Positions 33,906 through 46,850 of a stretch of DNA of 64,000 bases are shown here, one piece after another. Source of the stretch: Hyperoodon ampullatus (Eukaryota > Chordata > Mammalia > Artiodactyla > Ziphiidae). A program made the position numbers and the translations under genes. Below the pieces are notes generated by a model. The model was not told the DNA's origin, searched no databases, and saw only the letters and a list, made by a program, of their open reading frames with translations. The DNA lies in assembly GCA_949752795.1 (NCBI GenBank), contig OX457071.1, forward strand, positions 23,110,800-23,174,799. The letters are read 5' to 3'. Numbering within the stretch: position 1 is the first letter of the stretch; each line of letters opens with the position of its first letter.

Positions 33906-34950
33906 TTTAAATTATTTTTGAAAAATTGGCTGTGGCAGCTGATTTTTTTAATATGACAATAATTGTATTTGTAGATAAATGTAATGAGAATTCGTGAAGA
34001 TCTCTGAACTTATTAAACACTTTTGTCATTACATCATTTTATTGTATAAAATATTTTGCTAAGAAATCTTAAATAATATGGTTTTAGTACATTAAGCAAA
34101 ATGGTTTCTTGAAGCTCAATAACCTTTATCATTATTTTCCTTATTTTTAATTACTTCAAATAAAAGGAAACCAAAAAACGTCTCTGCAATAATCAGGTTA
34201 ACCTTGAGCAGTGAACAGAGGAAATATAATTGAGAAAGATGGAAAAAGTAATTGTATGTCAAATAATATATTAAAGCCTTAATTATAATTAGGATTGGTT
34301 CAAGAAAATAAATAATGCTGCACTCGATTTTTACAGGAATTTTAGAGATTCTGTACAGCTAATGGCACATCAGGAAGAATCTAAAAGTACAAGTTTTAAG
34401 TATGAAAATAGTATAGTTATTAAATAAAATATAATCAAAGAATTATGCTTAATCTGAAATAATTATCAATTTGTGTTTTTTTGTAGATTTCTTAATATTA
34501 TTTCCAATTTTTACTGTATCTTTTTCCAGTCTATGATAATAATCAATGTAGCCAAATTTATTTGAATTTCAAATGGGGAATAATGACTAAATGAATTTTA
34601 GATAAATGTTATAGTGATATATAGTGATATCATTCCTGTGAAAATTTTAAAAAACAATATTTGCAAGGAGTAGAAACATATTTACCTGGGCATGCTTTAA
34701 CGCTTAGTTTTAGAATATAATTTCAAGAAACCCAAATATAATGGTACATACTGATAGTTACCTTGAGATTGGCCTGAATTCTATTAACATTCATAATTAC
34801 ATGCATACAAACACATATTTATACATGCACCCACATAAACACATATATAGCTACTTTTTGAGTAATATATGATCTCTTGTTTCATAAAGAGGTCTGATGT
34901 TCCTGCCAAAAAAGCAGACATTTGTTCCTTAAAGCAAAAACTGCAGACAG
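33906..34950. other. Unique AT-rich DNA, no gene seen
   Basis: Nothing that I can support, apart from a short direct repeat 'atagtgatat' at 34611-34630. Confidence 0.45.
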
Positions 34951-34954
34951 CATA

Positions 34955-35400
34955 GAATTTTGCATTATTTCCCCACACTCCAATTTCCCACAGAGTAACA
35001 GAGTAAGGACCAGAGGTTTACCTGCACATGTAGTAGGTTTGTGCACAGAAGAGAGACCCCCAAGTTAAGAAATTCAGAGCTTATATAGGGTCTTCTGGCA
35101 TATCTGTCCCTTTCCCTTCTGGAGATATATAGAGAAAAACCTTATCTTTACTTCTATAATATAAACAAGTTCTCTTTGGAGAGGGTTGGGAGTTTTTCAC
35201 AAACTTGAAGGGCAAGTAGATAGTTCTGGGGGTGAATGGAGAGATGTCCTCTAACTTTATTATAGTTTGTCAATTTCCTTTGCCCAGAATGTGTGGAGCA
35301 TCCAGGAACACAGAGAAACCCAAGGAGAATTTTCTTCCCAAATATGCACTTCTTGGTCTTACATAGACTGGCCCTTGCCAACTCATCGCAAGTATATGCC
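34955..35400 (-). repeat. LTR-like repeat, copy 1 of a tandem pair
   Basis: Shares with 35735-36095 a long collinear series of blocks: 'ttgcatt...ccccacac', 'tttcccacag', 'catatctg', 'tttacttctataatataaacaag', 'aatttcctttgcccagaatgtgtg' and 'aggaacaca'. The pair sits in direct orientation with an offset of about 785 bp. The composition and motif order resemble an ancient retroviral LTR that I could not name. The strand is a guess from that resemblance. Confidence 0.55.
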
Positions 35401-35734
35401 ATTCTGTCTATTACTCTGATTAAGATAATCCACACTGGGTGGTACCACATGTGTTCAGCTTGTCTTATGCAACACTTATTAAATGACTCATGTGGCCCTT
35501 GATTTTACTTTTACAGATGTCTCTCACAGTATTCCATCTTTGTTGCCTTAAGTTTTGTGTGAAACTGTGAAGAGTCTGAAATTTGACCCTATTTACAAGC
35601 TAACAAGTTAGTCTGCCAGTTTTGTAACATACACTGAGAGAAACATCGCTGGATTAGAGCACAAACCATTTATTATTAATCACAGGAAAAGATAAAAAAC
35701 AAAACAAAACCCAAAGAACAAAACCAGCCAGAGT

Positions 35735-36095
35735 AGTGTCTTGCATTGGTACCCCACACCGTCGTTTCCCACAGGGCACCTGAGGGCCAGACTTTCACAT
35801 ACACGTGCACTCAGTTTGGAATACAGAAGAGGAAATTTTGAATTGTGAGACAAAGATTATAGTGGTTGCTGACATATCTGCCCATCCTATTGTCTAGAGA
35901 AGAACACACAAGAAGAACACACATTTACTTCTATAATGTAAACAAGTCTTCTAAGTGTTTACAATCCTGTAGATGTAAAGATACAGAGGTTCTCTTTCTT
36001 TACGGTAACTTATAAGTTTCCTTTATTCAGAATATATGAACCATGCAGGGACACTGAAGAATCTAGGGAAAAGTTTCTCTCAATACAAATGATCT
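35735..36095 (-). repeat. LTR-like repeat, copy 2 of a tandem pair
   Basis: The second copy of the repeat at 34955-35400, diverged from it by many substitutions and small indels. The intervening 335 bp (35401-35734) has no recognisable retroviral gene, so the pair could be a decayed provirus remnant or a tandem segmental duplication. Confidence 0.55.
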
Positions 36096-36289
36096 CCATG
36101 GATAATGAAACTGAGCTGCAGAAAATCAGAGAGCTATACATCTACGATAAAATTCCATTTCTATTTATATGAAGGATTAAAGTCCATAAAGAGCCCTTGT
36201 AGTATAGAAAAGTTAACATTTTAGATAAAATACTTTAAATTATTGATAAAGCAATTCTGGAAGATACATCAAATATGAAAAGCAAACAA

Positions 36290-36760
36290 AAATCGGTTAA
36301 CATTACTAGTCATCAGGATAATGCAAATAAAACCAAAGTGAGTTACCACAAGACACTCACTAAACTGGCAAAGTTTTAAAAGACTGAAGTACTAAGTGTT
36401 GATGAGACTATGAACAAAACTTTATACATTTCAAGTGGGAGTGTAAAATGGTGCGATCACTGTGGAAAACATTTTGGGAGTTTCCTATAAAGATAGTTTA
36501 CCCAAGAAATATAAAAATACGTACATGTAAAAACTTGTGTATGACTGTTCATAGCAGCTTTATTCATAATAGACAACAGTGGGAAACAATTATAATGCCC
36601 ACTAATGAAGAAAATAAAGTTTGGTATTCTATACAGTGAAATGCTACTCAGATAAACCCAGATAGGCTGGCATGTCAGATTGAATATCCTTAAGTAAAAA
36701 TACCTTGAAAGCATGAACTGAAAAACAAATCTATACCCATGGAACATTTATCATGATAGA
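36290..36760 (+). mobile_element. Old L1 ORF2 3' fragment, sense
   Basis: Diverged L1 ORF2 C-terminal region. 'Catcaggataatgcaaataaaacc', 'gtgggagtgtaaaatggtgc' and 'gaaatgctactcag' follow the L1 order seen at 14060-14460. The frame is lost. Confidence 0.7.
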
Positions 36761-38698
36761 GCATATTGTCAGTCATAAAACAAACCTCAACACATTTAAT
36801 ATAACAGAAATAATTCATAATGTGTTATTTGTTTACATCTGAAACTTTGAGCTCTGGGAAGCTACTCTGGAAGAGGTAACCAAACATAAACTTCTTAGTA
36901 TGACATTTAATAAGGTGAAAATAGAAATAAGCATTCTAAGTAGAAAGAGGGCAGAGGAAAGTAAATAAAAATAGTTTGGTTTTTTGTTTTGTGTTTTTGT
37001 TTTTGTTTTGGACCATAACTTTATGAGGGAAGGTATGATTACAGGAGACCCTAGAAATACAGGCAGGCCATGCTCTTTCCTGGAAGTTGTGGGAGATTAT
37101 GTGTGAAACCTCAACATTCTCCATGAAATTGAAGGTACCTCTAAAACAGGATAGATCACAGTAGGACAGGTTTCTTGGGTAATCTGGATAAATTTTGAAG
37201 CAGTCACTAAAGAAAATCAAAAGGAAAAGTGATGAGAGATACATAAAAATATAATGGGCAGTGGTGATGGATCAAAAGAAGTAAGAGAACATTGGATTTT
37301 GTTGTTATGAAAAATTTTAAATATATGGAAAGTTTGAAAGAGTGCTAATAGGAACACCAACACAACCACAACATAAGTTCACTTGCTGATGTCCTGTCAT
37401 ATTTGCTTAGTGTATTCACATATTTATAAATATATAGATATATTTTCATGTATGCATATATATGTAAATGTATACATGTATTATGGGAGTACACATGTAT
37501 TCCTGAACTGTTTGAAAGTGTCAAACATTAACACTAAGCATATCAGCATGCCACAGCTAAAAAATAAAGATATTCTTGATAGAACTCACTATAATTATTA
37601 CACATAAGAAAATGACTGTATTAGATATCTTTTATTCGATATAATTTAAATATTAATAAAGCCATTTACAAATGAATTTTTAGGACTTTTTAAAAAAGTA
37701 TCATGATACTTAATGAATATGAAAATAAAAGGAAAAAAGTAGGATTTCATAGAGATATCATTAGATATGTTGGCTAACAGCTAAATGCTAATGCAGAGGT
37801 AACATATTTGTATTCTGGCAAAAATACAAATTGCAACATATTTTAAGATTTGTTTCCACATGCTGAGAGTCATGAATATTAAATCTGGGATTTTCAAGGT
37901 ATGTGTTATAAACAAATTTATAAAAAGATCTTAACATTTATTCATTTAAAATTACAGATTGTTTAGTCCTACTACATGCCTGGCTCTGAGAGAAAGACAG
38001 ACATTTACAAGATTTACTTAATTACCAAAACATTTATCTGGAGTAAGACATTAAAGCTTTCAAATGACTTGTAGGATAATTCAAACATATAAGGGAAAAG
38101 AGAAAGAGGTGGATACTTAAAAAATCTTATTGGCCATTTTTAGTATGTAAACAGTAACTGATTTATCAAAAAGCAATAAATATTTGCATAGTAAAATGCA
38201 TCACTATTACAAACAGGAAAGCCACCATTTACAATATGGTGAAAGGATAAAAATATTCAGCAAATATATTCTACTTAGAGAAGGCCAATCTGCGTGGATT
38301 GTCTGCTGAGTGCAGCACAGAGAACCCTACTTGCATTGAGGAAGATAAATGAACCAGAAAAAGAGAGGCGAGGAATCTGCCATCATCAGTTTCAATCCCT
38401 GAAAAATTTAAGTAACCTGAAAGTGTGGGCTGCTCAAATTATAAACCAAACAAAATATAGCATCCCTAGACTCATTTTATGCAAGTAAGTTAAATCTATG
38501 CTCAGAAAAAGAGGGAAATATGGTTGTTGTTGCTTTAGTAGAATGGATATTTTCCTTACTGCTCTGGTGAATCAATTGCATGATGTATAAAATAATAGAT
38601 AACTTAAAAGCAGAGGATACAAAAGTGAAAGAGCTGTAGTATGTTAGGAAATAATGGGACTGACATGTTGAATCGACTGGAACATTTAACGAACAATA
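36761..38698. other. AT-rich DNA with a possible old repeat, no gene seen
   Basis: About 37300-37620 has an order of blocks ('ctgtcatatttgcttag', TA/TG-rich run, 'agcatatcagcatgcc', 'aaaaataaagatattct') that I associate with an old dispersed repeat, but I cannot assign it. A GTTTT-rich run lies at 36975-37010. The rest looks unique. Confidence 0.4.
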
Positions 38699-39067
38699 AA
38701 GACACTCTATCTCTTTTTTTTTATTTTGCTTTATAACAAATTTAATCAGTTATACATATACATATGTTCCCATATCCCCTCCCTTTTGCGTCTCCCTCCC
38801 ACCCTCCCTATCCCACCCCTCCAGGCGGTCACAAAGCACCGAGCTGATCTCCCTGTGCTATGCGGCTGCTTCACACTATCTACCTTACGTTTGGTAGTGT
38901 ATATATGTCCATGCCGCTCTTTCACTTTGTCACAGCTTACCCTTCCCCCTCCCCATATCCTCAAGTCCATTCTCTAGTAGGTCTGTGTCTTTATTCCTGT
39001 CTTACCCCTATGTTCTTCATGACATTTTTTTCTTAAATTCCATATATATGAAGACACTCTATCTCTT
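38699..39067 (-). mobile_element. 5'-truncated L1 (3' UTR only) with 17-bp TSD
   Basis: The element at 38716-39050 matches the young L1 3' UTR in antisense (compare 21143-21520). It ends within the last codons of ORF2. The duplication aagacactctatctctt at 38699-38715 and 39051-39067 is perfect. The sequence is close to L1-A/B but with differences, so it is recent but older than them. Confidence 0.9.
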
Positions 39068-40403
39068 AATTTTAATAATCAATTTAAGAAAAAGTTTCTT
39101 GCAAACTCTTTCAATAAGTTATTTTTCCAAGCATACTTGAATGTGCAGACTGGCAAGTAAAAGAGGAAGGAGAGTAACTTAAAGGTGTTTACTCGGTGAC
39201 AAAACGGATCTATAAACATGACCAAAAATATTTTTCTTCTTCCACAAAATTGAAAGTTGTTTTTCTTTATTTAAGTCATATAAAATCACTTAAAAGAAAA
39301 ATGTGTCATTGAATGATAAGGTATTGGTTTTTAACAGTAAAGTAGGTGAAAGTTATTTCCATAATGGAGAGTATTGAAAGATATATTAATAATACTAAGC
39401 TATTTTTAATTCAGGATGTGCAGCATTTTCTTCTAAGTTTGAAAACATGTCACCCAATTTTTCAGTAATATTTAGTTGATGCTGAATCTACACAATATAT
39501 GTAGAAGGTATTCTCTACTATTTCTAATAATTGGTCTTGAAATATTTTTGTCCAAATGAATCAATAGGACAGGTAAGAAGCATTTCTATATGTTATCTCC
39601 ATACCTAGCTAATGAGTATGGATTTCAGTGCCCTCCTCATCTTTATCTTTGGGTTTCATTTTATTATATATATATTTCTAACATGGGATTCTATTAGTTT
39701 TCATTATGCATGATTTTCTATCCTGTGATATATGTAAAATAATAGAACCCAGGAGTGTTATTTTGTTGATATCTAGAATACTCCTACAAGTAAAGCCAGC
39801 CCATGAGTGTTTAAATACAAACTCCTTTAATGTCAACAAACTCCTTTAATGTCACGTACCCAACAACCTAGATTTGCTTTATTTTGTTATCATTACAGGA
39901 AGCCACCAGTCCGCCTGTAGCAATAAAATGGATATATTATTTTGAATGATTACCATTAAAAAATTCTTTCTTTTTGAGATGGATTAAACTCAGTTAAATC
40001 TTTAAAAGACAGAATAGTGTTAGCATTACCTCAGTGTAGACAGATGTGAGTGATAGCTTTGCTAATAGGGTACGTCTGTGTCCCAAAGCATCACAAGGTA
40101 TTGAATAAAAATCTTTGTCAAAACACTGTCATAAATAAGAAAAATGGGATTATGGTGAAAACATGATTTTTCATGTTACTGTACAGCTTTACTTTCCTGG
40201 AACACTCTCTCTACATTGGTAATCTGGAAAAGTTTTACTCATCTTTAAGAATCAACTCATACATTACTAACATTGTAAACTTTTTTTGATTATACCAAGT
40301 AGTTATTTCCATTCTTCCTTTGTCATCCAACTTAAGGCCTGTCCCATTCACCTTTGTGTCTCAAGGTAAACATTTACTGAATGAAAATAATCATGCATTA
40401 ATG
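39068..40403. other. Unique AT-rich DNA, no gene seen
   Basis: No coding region. There is a short direct repeat at 39829-39855 (two 'aactcctttaatgtcA' units). Confidence 0.45.
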
Positions 40404-42645
40404 AAAAAGGTGAATGATCTATATTTCTGTTTTTGTGCCAGTACCATACTGTCTTGATTACTGTAGCTTTGTAGTATAGTCTTTGTAGAAGTCAGGGAGC
40501 CTGATTCCTCCAGCTCCGTTTTTCATTCTCGAGATTGCTTTGGCTATTCAGGGTCTTTTGTGTTTCCATACAAATTGTGAAATTTTTTGTTCTAGTTCTG
40601 TGAAAAATGCCAGTGGTAGTTTCATAGGGATTGCATTGAATCTGTAGATTGCTTTGGGTAGTAGAGTCATTTTCACAATGTTGATTCTTCCAATCCAAGA
40701 ACATGGTATATCTCTCCATCTATTTGTATCATCTTTAATTTCTTTCATCAGTGTCTTATAATTTTCTGCATACAGGTCTTTTGTCTCCTTAGGTAGGTTT
40801 ATTCCTAGATATTTTATTCTTTTTGTTGCAATGGTAAAACAGAAATATAGATCAATGGAACAGGATACAAAGCCCAGAGATAAACCCATGCACCTATGGT
40901 CACCCTATCTTTGATAAAGAAGGCAGGGATGTACAGTGGAGAAAGGACAGCCTCTTCAATAAATGGTGCTGGGAAAACTGGACAGGGACATGTAAAAGTA
41001 TGAGATTAGAAGACTCTCTAACACCATACACAAAAATAAGCTCAAAATGGATTAAAGACCTAAATGTAAGGCCAGAAACTATCAAACTCTTAGAGGAGGG
41101 CCTCCCTGGTGGCGCAGTGGTTGAGAGTCCGCCTGCCGATGCAGGGGATACGGGTTCGTGCCCCGGTCTGGGAGGATCCCATATGCCGCGGAGCGGCTGG
41201 GCCCGTGAGCCATGGCCGCTGAGCCTGCGCATCTGGAGCCTGTGCTCCGCAACGGGAGAGGCCACAACAGTGAGAGGCCCGCGTACCGCAAAAAAAAAAA
41301 ACAAACAAACAAACAAAAAAAAAAACTCTTAGAGGAAAACATAAGCAGAACACTCTATGACATAAATCACAGCAAGATCCTTTTTGACCCACCTCCTAGA
41401 GAAATGGAAATAAAAACAAAAATAAACAAATGGGACCTAATGAAACTTCAAAGCTTTTGCACAGCAAAGGAAACCATAAACAAGACCAAAAGACAACCCT
41501 CAGAATGGGAGAAAATATTTGCAGATGAAGCAACTGACAAAGGATTAATTTCCAAAATTTACAAGTAGCTCATGCAGCTCAATAACAAAAAAACAAACAA
41601 CCCAATCCAAAAATGGGCAGAAGACCTAAATAGACATTTCTCCAAAGAAGATATACAGACTGCCAACAAACACATGAAAGAATGCTCAACATCATTAATC
41701 ATTAGAGAAATAAAAATCAAAACTACAATGAGATATCATCTCACACCGGTCAGAATGGCCATCATCAAAAAATCTAGAAACAATAAATGCTGGAGAGGGT
41801 GTGGAGAAAAGGGAACACTCTTGCACTGCTGGTGGGAATGTGAATTGGTACAGCCACTATGGAGAACAGTATGGAGGTTCCTTAAAAAACTAAAAATAGA
41901 ACTACCATATGACCCAGCAATCCCACTACTGGGCATATACCCTGAGAAAACCATAATTCAAAAAGAGTCATGTACCAATATATTCATTGCAGCTCTATTT
42001 ACAATAATAGCCAGGACATGGAAGCAACCTAAGTGTCCATCATCGGATGAATGGATAAAGAAGATGTGGCACATATATACAATGGAATATTACTCAGCCT
42101 TAAAAAGAAACGAAATTGAGCTATTTGTAGTGAGGTGGATGGACCTAGAGTCTGTCATACAGAGTGAAGTAAGTCAGAAAGAGAAAGACAAACACCGTAT
42201 GCTAACACATATATATGGAATATAAGAAAAAAAAATGTCATGAAGAACCTAGGGGTAAGACGGGAATAAAGACACAGACGTACTAGAGAATGGACTTGAG
42301 GATATGGGGAGGGGGAAGGGTAAGCTGTGACAAAGAGAGAGAGTGGCATGGACATATATACACTACCAAACGTAAAATAGATAGCTAGTGGGAAGCAGCC
42401 ACATAGCACAGGGAGCTTAGCTCGGTGCTTTGTGACCACCTAGAAGGGTAGGATAGGGAGGGTGGGAGGGAGGGAGACGCAAGAGGGAAGAGGTATGGGA
42501 ACATATGTATATGTATAACTGATTCACTTTGTTATAAAGCAGAAATTAACACACCATTGTAAAGCAATTATACTCCAATAAAGATGTTAAAAAAAAAAAA
42601 GAAAAGAAATAAACAAAGACTGGTAAATAAAAAAAAGGTGAATGA
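40404..42645 (+). mobile_element. L1: 5'-inverted (twin-primed) L1 with nested SINE, TSD 14 bp
   Basis: A plus-strand L1 insertion bounded by aaaaaggtgaatga at 40404-40417 and 42632-42645. The 5' part, about 40418-40838, is inverted: it reads on the minus strand as the ORF2 RT-proximal region, including the [28 protein letters not shown] segment region. The 3' part, about 40839-42590, is in normal orientation and runs from the following ORF2 residues to the 3' UTR and tail. The two halves meet at overlapping ORF2 positions, since both contain the 'cagaaatatagatca' site. A CHR SINE is inserted at 41098-41322. The ORF2 remainder is open in pieces, with one TAG at 41567-41569, and is not functional. 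Confidence 0.9.
41084..41336 (+). mobile_element. CHR-type tRNA-derived SINE nested in L1, with TSD
   Basis: The SINE at 41098-41322 is flanked by aaactcttagagga at 41084-41097 and 41323-41336. The 5' tRNA-related part has an A box (TGGCGCAGTGG near 41110) and a B box (GGTTCGTGCCCC near 41152). A CpG-rich body follows, then an A/AAC-rich tail. It is a whale-type CHR element, mobilised by L1 machinery. It postdates the L1 it interrupts. Confidence 0.9.
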
Positions 42646-43580
42646 GATCACATTTGTTTTGTTTAAAAATATTTTATCATATATGAAATCTTTAATAAAG
42701 AATAAAATTTACAAAGCAATTTTGTTAACATATGAGCAGGTAAAAATTATTGAAAATGAGAAAAACACAAATACCTAATAAAAAACATATAGGACATTAT
42801 ATAAAATAATGAAATTGAATGATCTGAACTGCAAAAATCCCAAATTAAACACACAGAACACAGTAATATACTGATCACTCCTTCTGACAGCTTTCCCTCA
42901 TTCCTAGATTGAGTACCTAGTCTCAGGCTCTACAACAATCTTTTCATATTTTCAGCCCAACACATGTCACAAAGTATTGTAATTTTTTCTACTAGATGTC
43001 TGCATTCAAAGGGCCATCTTTAAAAGATGGCATATTTCTAACTTATGGTTATATATATTTTCACTTGCAGCATAAACCTCTACATATTTCACACCCACAA
43101 TTAATGCTGAATGAATGAAAGAATAAATTAATGCATGGTTATGGATTATTGCTAAGTAATAATGTTCTCATACAGCCATTTTGCTGTAGGGTTTTTTATA
43201 AGCCTTCCCATTTTGAAAAGATGAGAACCTAATAAACTTACCTTTTTAAACCCACTCCTACACACTTGGTGTTTTAAATCAATTTTAAACACTATGTCAA
43301 AATTGCCTGGATTGTGTAATTTTCATTCTATTTAATAGACTACATGAATTTTGTGTCTAGTACAGAATCATTTGAGTTACACAGAACATATGTTTTTTTG
43401 TGTGTGCATGGGGAGAGAATAAAAATAGTATATTTTGCCTACTGGGAAATTTTCTTCATAGAGTCTTTTTCTGTTAGTTTTAATATGAATATTACAAATT
43501 TATCACTTGATCATATTTCCTTCTTTGCTTTAGCAATCAGGTAGTTAATATAATAACACTGTCTCAATTCTAAATATTAT
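42646..43580. other. Unique AT-rich DNA, no gene seen
   Basis: No supported feature. Confidence 0.45.
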
Positions 43581-43965
43581 AAATGAATGTGGGAGTTCCC
43601 TGGTGGTGCAGTGGTTAAGAATCCACCTGCCAATGCAGGGGACACGGGTTCGAGCCCTGGTCCGGGAAGATCTCACATGCCACAGAGCAACAAAGCCCGT
43701 GTGCCACAGCTACTGAATTTGCGCACTAGAGCCCATGAGCCACAACTACTGAGCCCATGTACCACAACTACTGAAGCCGGCACACCTAAAGCCCATGCTC
43801 TGCAACAAGAGAAGCCACCGCAATGAGAAGTCTGCGCACTGCAACGAAGAGTAGCCCCCACTCGGTGCAACTAGAGAAAGCCTGTGCTCAGCAACGAAGA
43901 CCCAATGCAGGCAAAAATAAAATAAATAAATAAATAAATTTATTTTTAAAAAAATGAATGTGGGC
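43581..43965 (+). mobile_element. CHR-type tRNA-derived SINE, long form, with TSD
   Basis: The element at 43594-43952 is flanked by aaatgaatgtggg at 43581-43593 and 43953-43965. The tRNA-like head has A box TGGTGCAGTGG and B box GGTTCGAGCCC. The body has repeated 'ccacaactactga' units and the tail is (AAAT)n. It is longer than the other CHR copies and has more substitutions at CpG, so it is probably older. Confidence 0.9.
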
Positions 43966-46579
43966 TGTACATTCTCTTACTGATATCCTTTTTCCTTGAC
44001 CATATAGTCTTTGAACCCATAATGTGCTTCTGCTTTTTATTTATTTTTTAAACCTTATGTGTTTTTCTATGCCCGTTTACATCACGTTATGTGATGGTGG
44101 GAGTGGGAGTAGTCTAGCTTTGTATTCTGTACAAAGCTGACATCTGCCAAGATGTACAGTGAAGTATATTCTTTTGTGTGGCTATCCTCTATATTGGCAT
44201 AAATGGAAAAACTTCCTGTTTTGTTCTTCTTCTGTTTTTATGATCTAATCTTTTGTCACAAATTTGACACATCTCTAGGGTCGCATTCCAGTGTTTAATA
44301 AGTCAGGGATCCATTTGCCTTCCCAGTTCATCACTTAGCTGCACAGGAGAACCCTAGACGAGTTTGCCAATGGTAAATCTACCTAGTCATTCAATATAGA
44401 CATCTGTATTCTGGTACCTGAATTAAGACTTACTTTTGGCTGTTTTGAAAGTTTTGCCAAAATGATGAATAGCTGGTTGTTTCAGCCTTCTGTGATTATT
44501 TTCCCTGGCAAAGGCAGCTTTATATCCTTATAACATTGGAAGAGTGGTTAGAAAAGGGTCTCAAATTACAAGTGAAGAAATTAAATAAATGATGGTGTAC
44601 ATGGGTTTATTTGTTGATGCTTCATCGATCCCCTTATCACAGATACTTTTCATTTTTGATTTTCCCTCTCACTCAAGACACAACTTATTATTTTAACCAT
44701 CGAATGATATACAGGACACATTTTCTGTCCTATTGCCCTAGTAGGAGAGCCCGTTAGCAAGGCAAAATGGTCTTGGGCAAGACGCATCAGACATGGTTGC
44801 GTGATTTTCTTAAGCAAAATACAGAAAAAAATGAAGTGAACAGTTTTCACTGAAACTTTCTGTGGCTTGGGTAATGAGCTGTGTTCCCTTGATTAGCTGT
44901 GCATTTTGAATGAATTCAGATAGTAGTACTTGAACCTGGTCACTAGGTGCAGCCTGTGGGCTACTTGTGTTAATTTCCTCAAATTTGTTGCTGCCAAGAC
45001 TTTAGCAGCACAAATTCCACACTCTACATCATTGTTAAGGTCTAACATCCATAGAGTAGACGGCATCCCCATCTCTTCCCCACTTGTTAGCAACTGAGGA
45101 GTAGCTGCAAGACCTGGTTTCTACCTGATGAAGGAGGCGCTTACAGTCTTGAGAAGTGGTGACAACTGCCTTGGGAACTACAGATGTAGAAAACTTTATT
45201 GGATTCACCTGATTAGGAGACTGAAGTGAGTGAATTCCTTAATAAGAGAGATCCAACTTCTGAAACTTCATCTATAATATTAGGAAGATAGAAATATCTG
45301 GGCTCAGAGAAATGGCATACTGCCTAAAAACATGAATATTATGAGGAAGGTAGTATTGTTACAGACATTCAGACAGCTGGAGTATTTTGACAACTAAGAC
45401 ATAGTGTTTCCTGTTTAATTATATCTCATTCTGCTAAATTCCTATGTTTCAGATGGTTGGAATTGTTATTGATACTTTTGTTTATCCAAACCCAGATGGT
45501 CTAAGACAGGGCAATAACTGTGCTTAAAAGGAGAGCAGTACAGCAGGGAAGTTCAGTGAGACAGTCACATGGTTCAGAAATATGAGAATCAAGATTTAAA
45601 CTTGGGGCTTTGGCTCTAAATATTATGCTCTTTCTGTGACACCCCAAGGTCTCATTATCCTGAAATGTCATCCTAATATAGTCTCCTGCCTGAAACCTAG
45701 AATTTCAACAAATATAAAGTAGCAGATATTATTATATATATATTATTACATAATGCCTTAAGTTTATAAGGCTAGCTTGAGGCGAAGGATGGATTCTGAA
45801 ATAACTTTTCTTTGAATAAGGTATTGCTGCCTCCTTTTTGTGGTGAACAAAAGTGGAAGTGCTATACAAAGGGAAAGACCAGAAAGTGGCTGTTGTAATG
45901 TAAAAATAAATATAAAATATTTAGGAAATAAAATTTAAGTTAGTCTTTTCCTATATATGATGCAAACAGGGGTCTTATAATTGACAATTTGTCTCTGACA
46001 CCATCTATGACATCCAAGCCGCAAACTGAAAACTCGAGCTGATGGGATGGCCAGAGCTGGCAAGGAGTACAATGGAGTCTATCCATGTAAGATTCTATTT
46101 AGAAATCTTCCCTAGAATAAGCCACTGAATATTACTCAGCATAGCTAGATCATAAAGCGATGCAACTATATCCTCATCTTCTTATCACTGCCATATCCAT
46201 ATATATAGCAAGAAAAACTTCACAGTAAGCATTTGAAACTGAATAGTGAGATAAAGAGAGTAGCAAGTAGTCCTTAATTCCATGAGTCCTGTTTGATATA
46301 CTCTTTCTCCTAATATATGGTTAGTTTGTTCTTTAATAGGCTACATTTTAAGAGGAGATGCATCTGTATCTACCCAAGAAGATCCTAGACTTGCACCCGT
46401 GCTGAACTTTGATGGGACTTTTGTGTTGTGTCCCTTAAGAAGGAAGTGCACGTATTTTGCATGTAGAAGTGAGAGAAGTGGTATATCGTATAATTGTGAA
46501 AATTTTTATTGCCCCACTCTCTGTATATGCCTCACTGAAATTAGATATATTGTGTCAATTCTGGTGACACATGAGGAGT
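43966..46579. other. Unique DNA, no gene seen
   Basis: About 2.6 kb without a recognisable repeat or exon. Small open frames here are short and isolated. Confidence 0.45.
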
Positions 46580-46584
46580 ATGCA

Positions 46585-46850
46585 TTCCTTTCCTATTGAA
46601 CTGAGAAATGGTCATGTAACTTGCTTTGTTCAACTAAATGTGTCAGTTTGTGGTATTGCCAAGTTATTTTCTCTCTGTCACAAGATCAGTTTAGACCAAA
46701 TTGAGACTAATCCGTTAAACTAATTCTCAGAATGAACACACATGGAGCAGATTCAGTCTGGACCCACAAGGAACATGCAACCTGAGTAAGAAAAAAACCT
46801 TTGTTTCATAAGACACTAATATTGTAGGGTCATTTACTGCAGCATAATTT
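46585..46850 (+). mobile_element. Ancient dispersed repeat (copy 2 of the family at 20130)
   Basis: 'Gtcatgtaacttgctttgttcaac' and the following blocks resemble the family at 20130-20575, but only part is preserved. Low certainty. Confidence 0.35.

Noticed and set aside
35154..35502. Frames of 98 and 69 codons on opposite strands
   Set aside because: They sit on the LTR-like repeat, are short, overlap each other, and have no splice or protein-family support.
41098..41170. Possible tRNA-Glu gene
   Set aside because: The A and B boxes belong to the tRNA-derived head of the SINE. No intact cloverleaf, and TSD plus A-tail show that it is a retroposon.
40900..41392. Several ~100-codon frames rich in Gly, Ser and Arg
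   Set aside because: They lie on the CHR SINE at 41098-41322, and the same frames recur at the other SINE copies. CpG-rich SINE bodies often lack stops.
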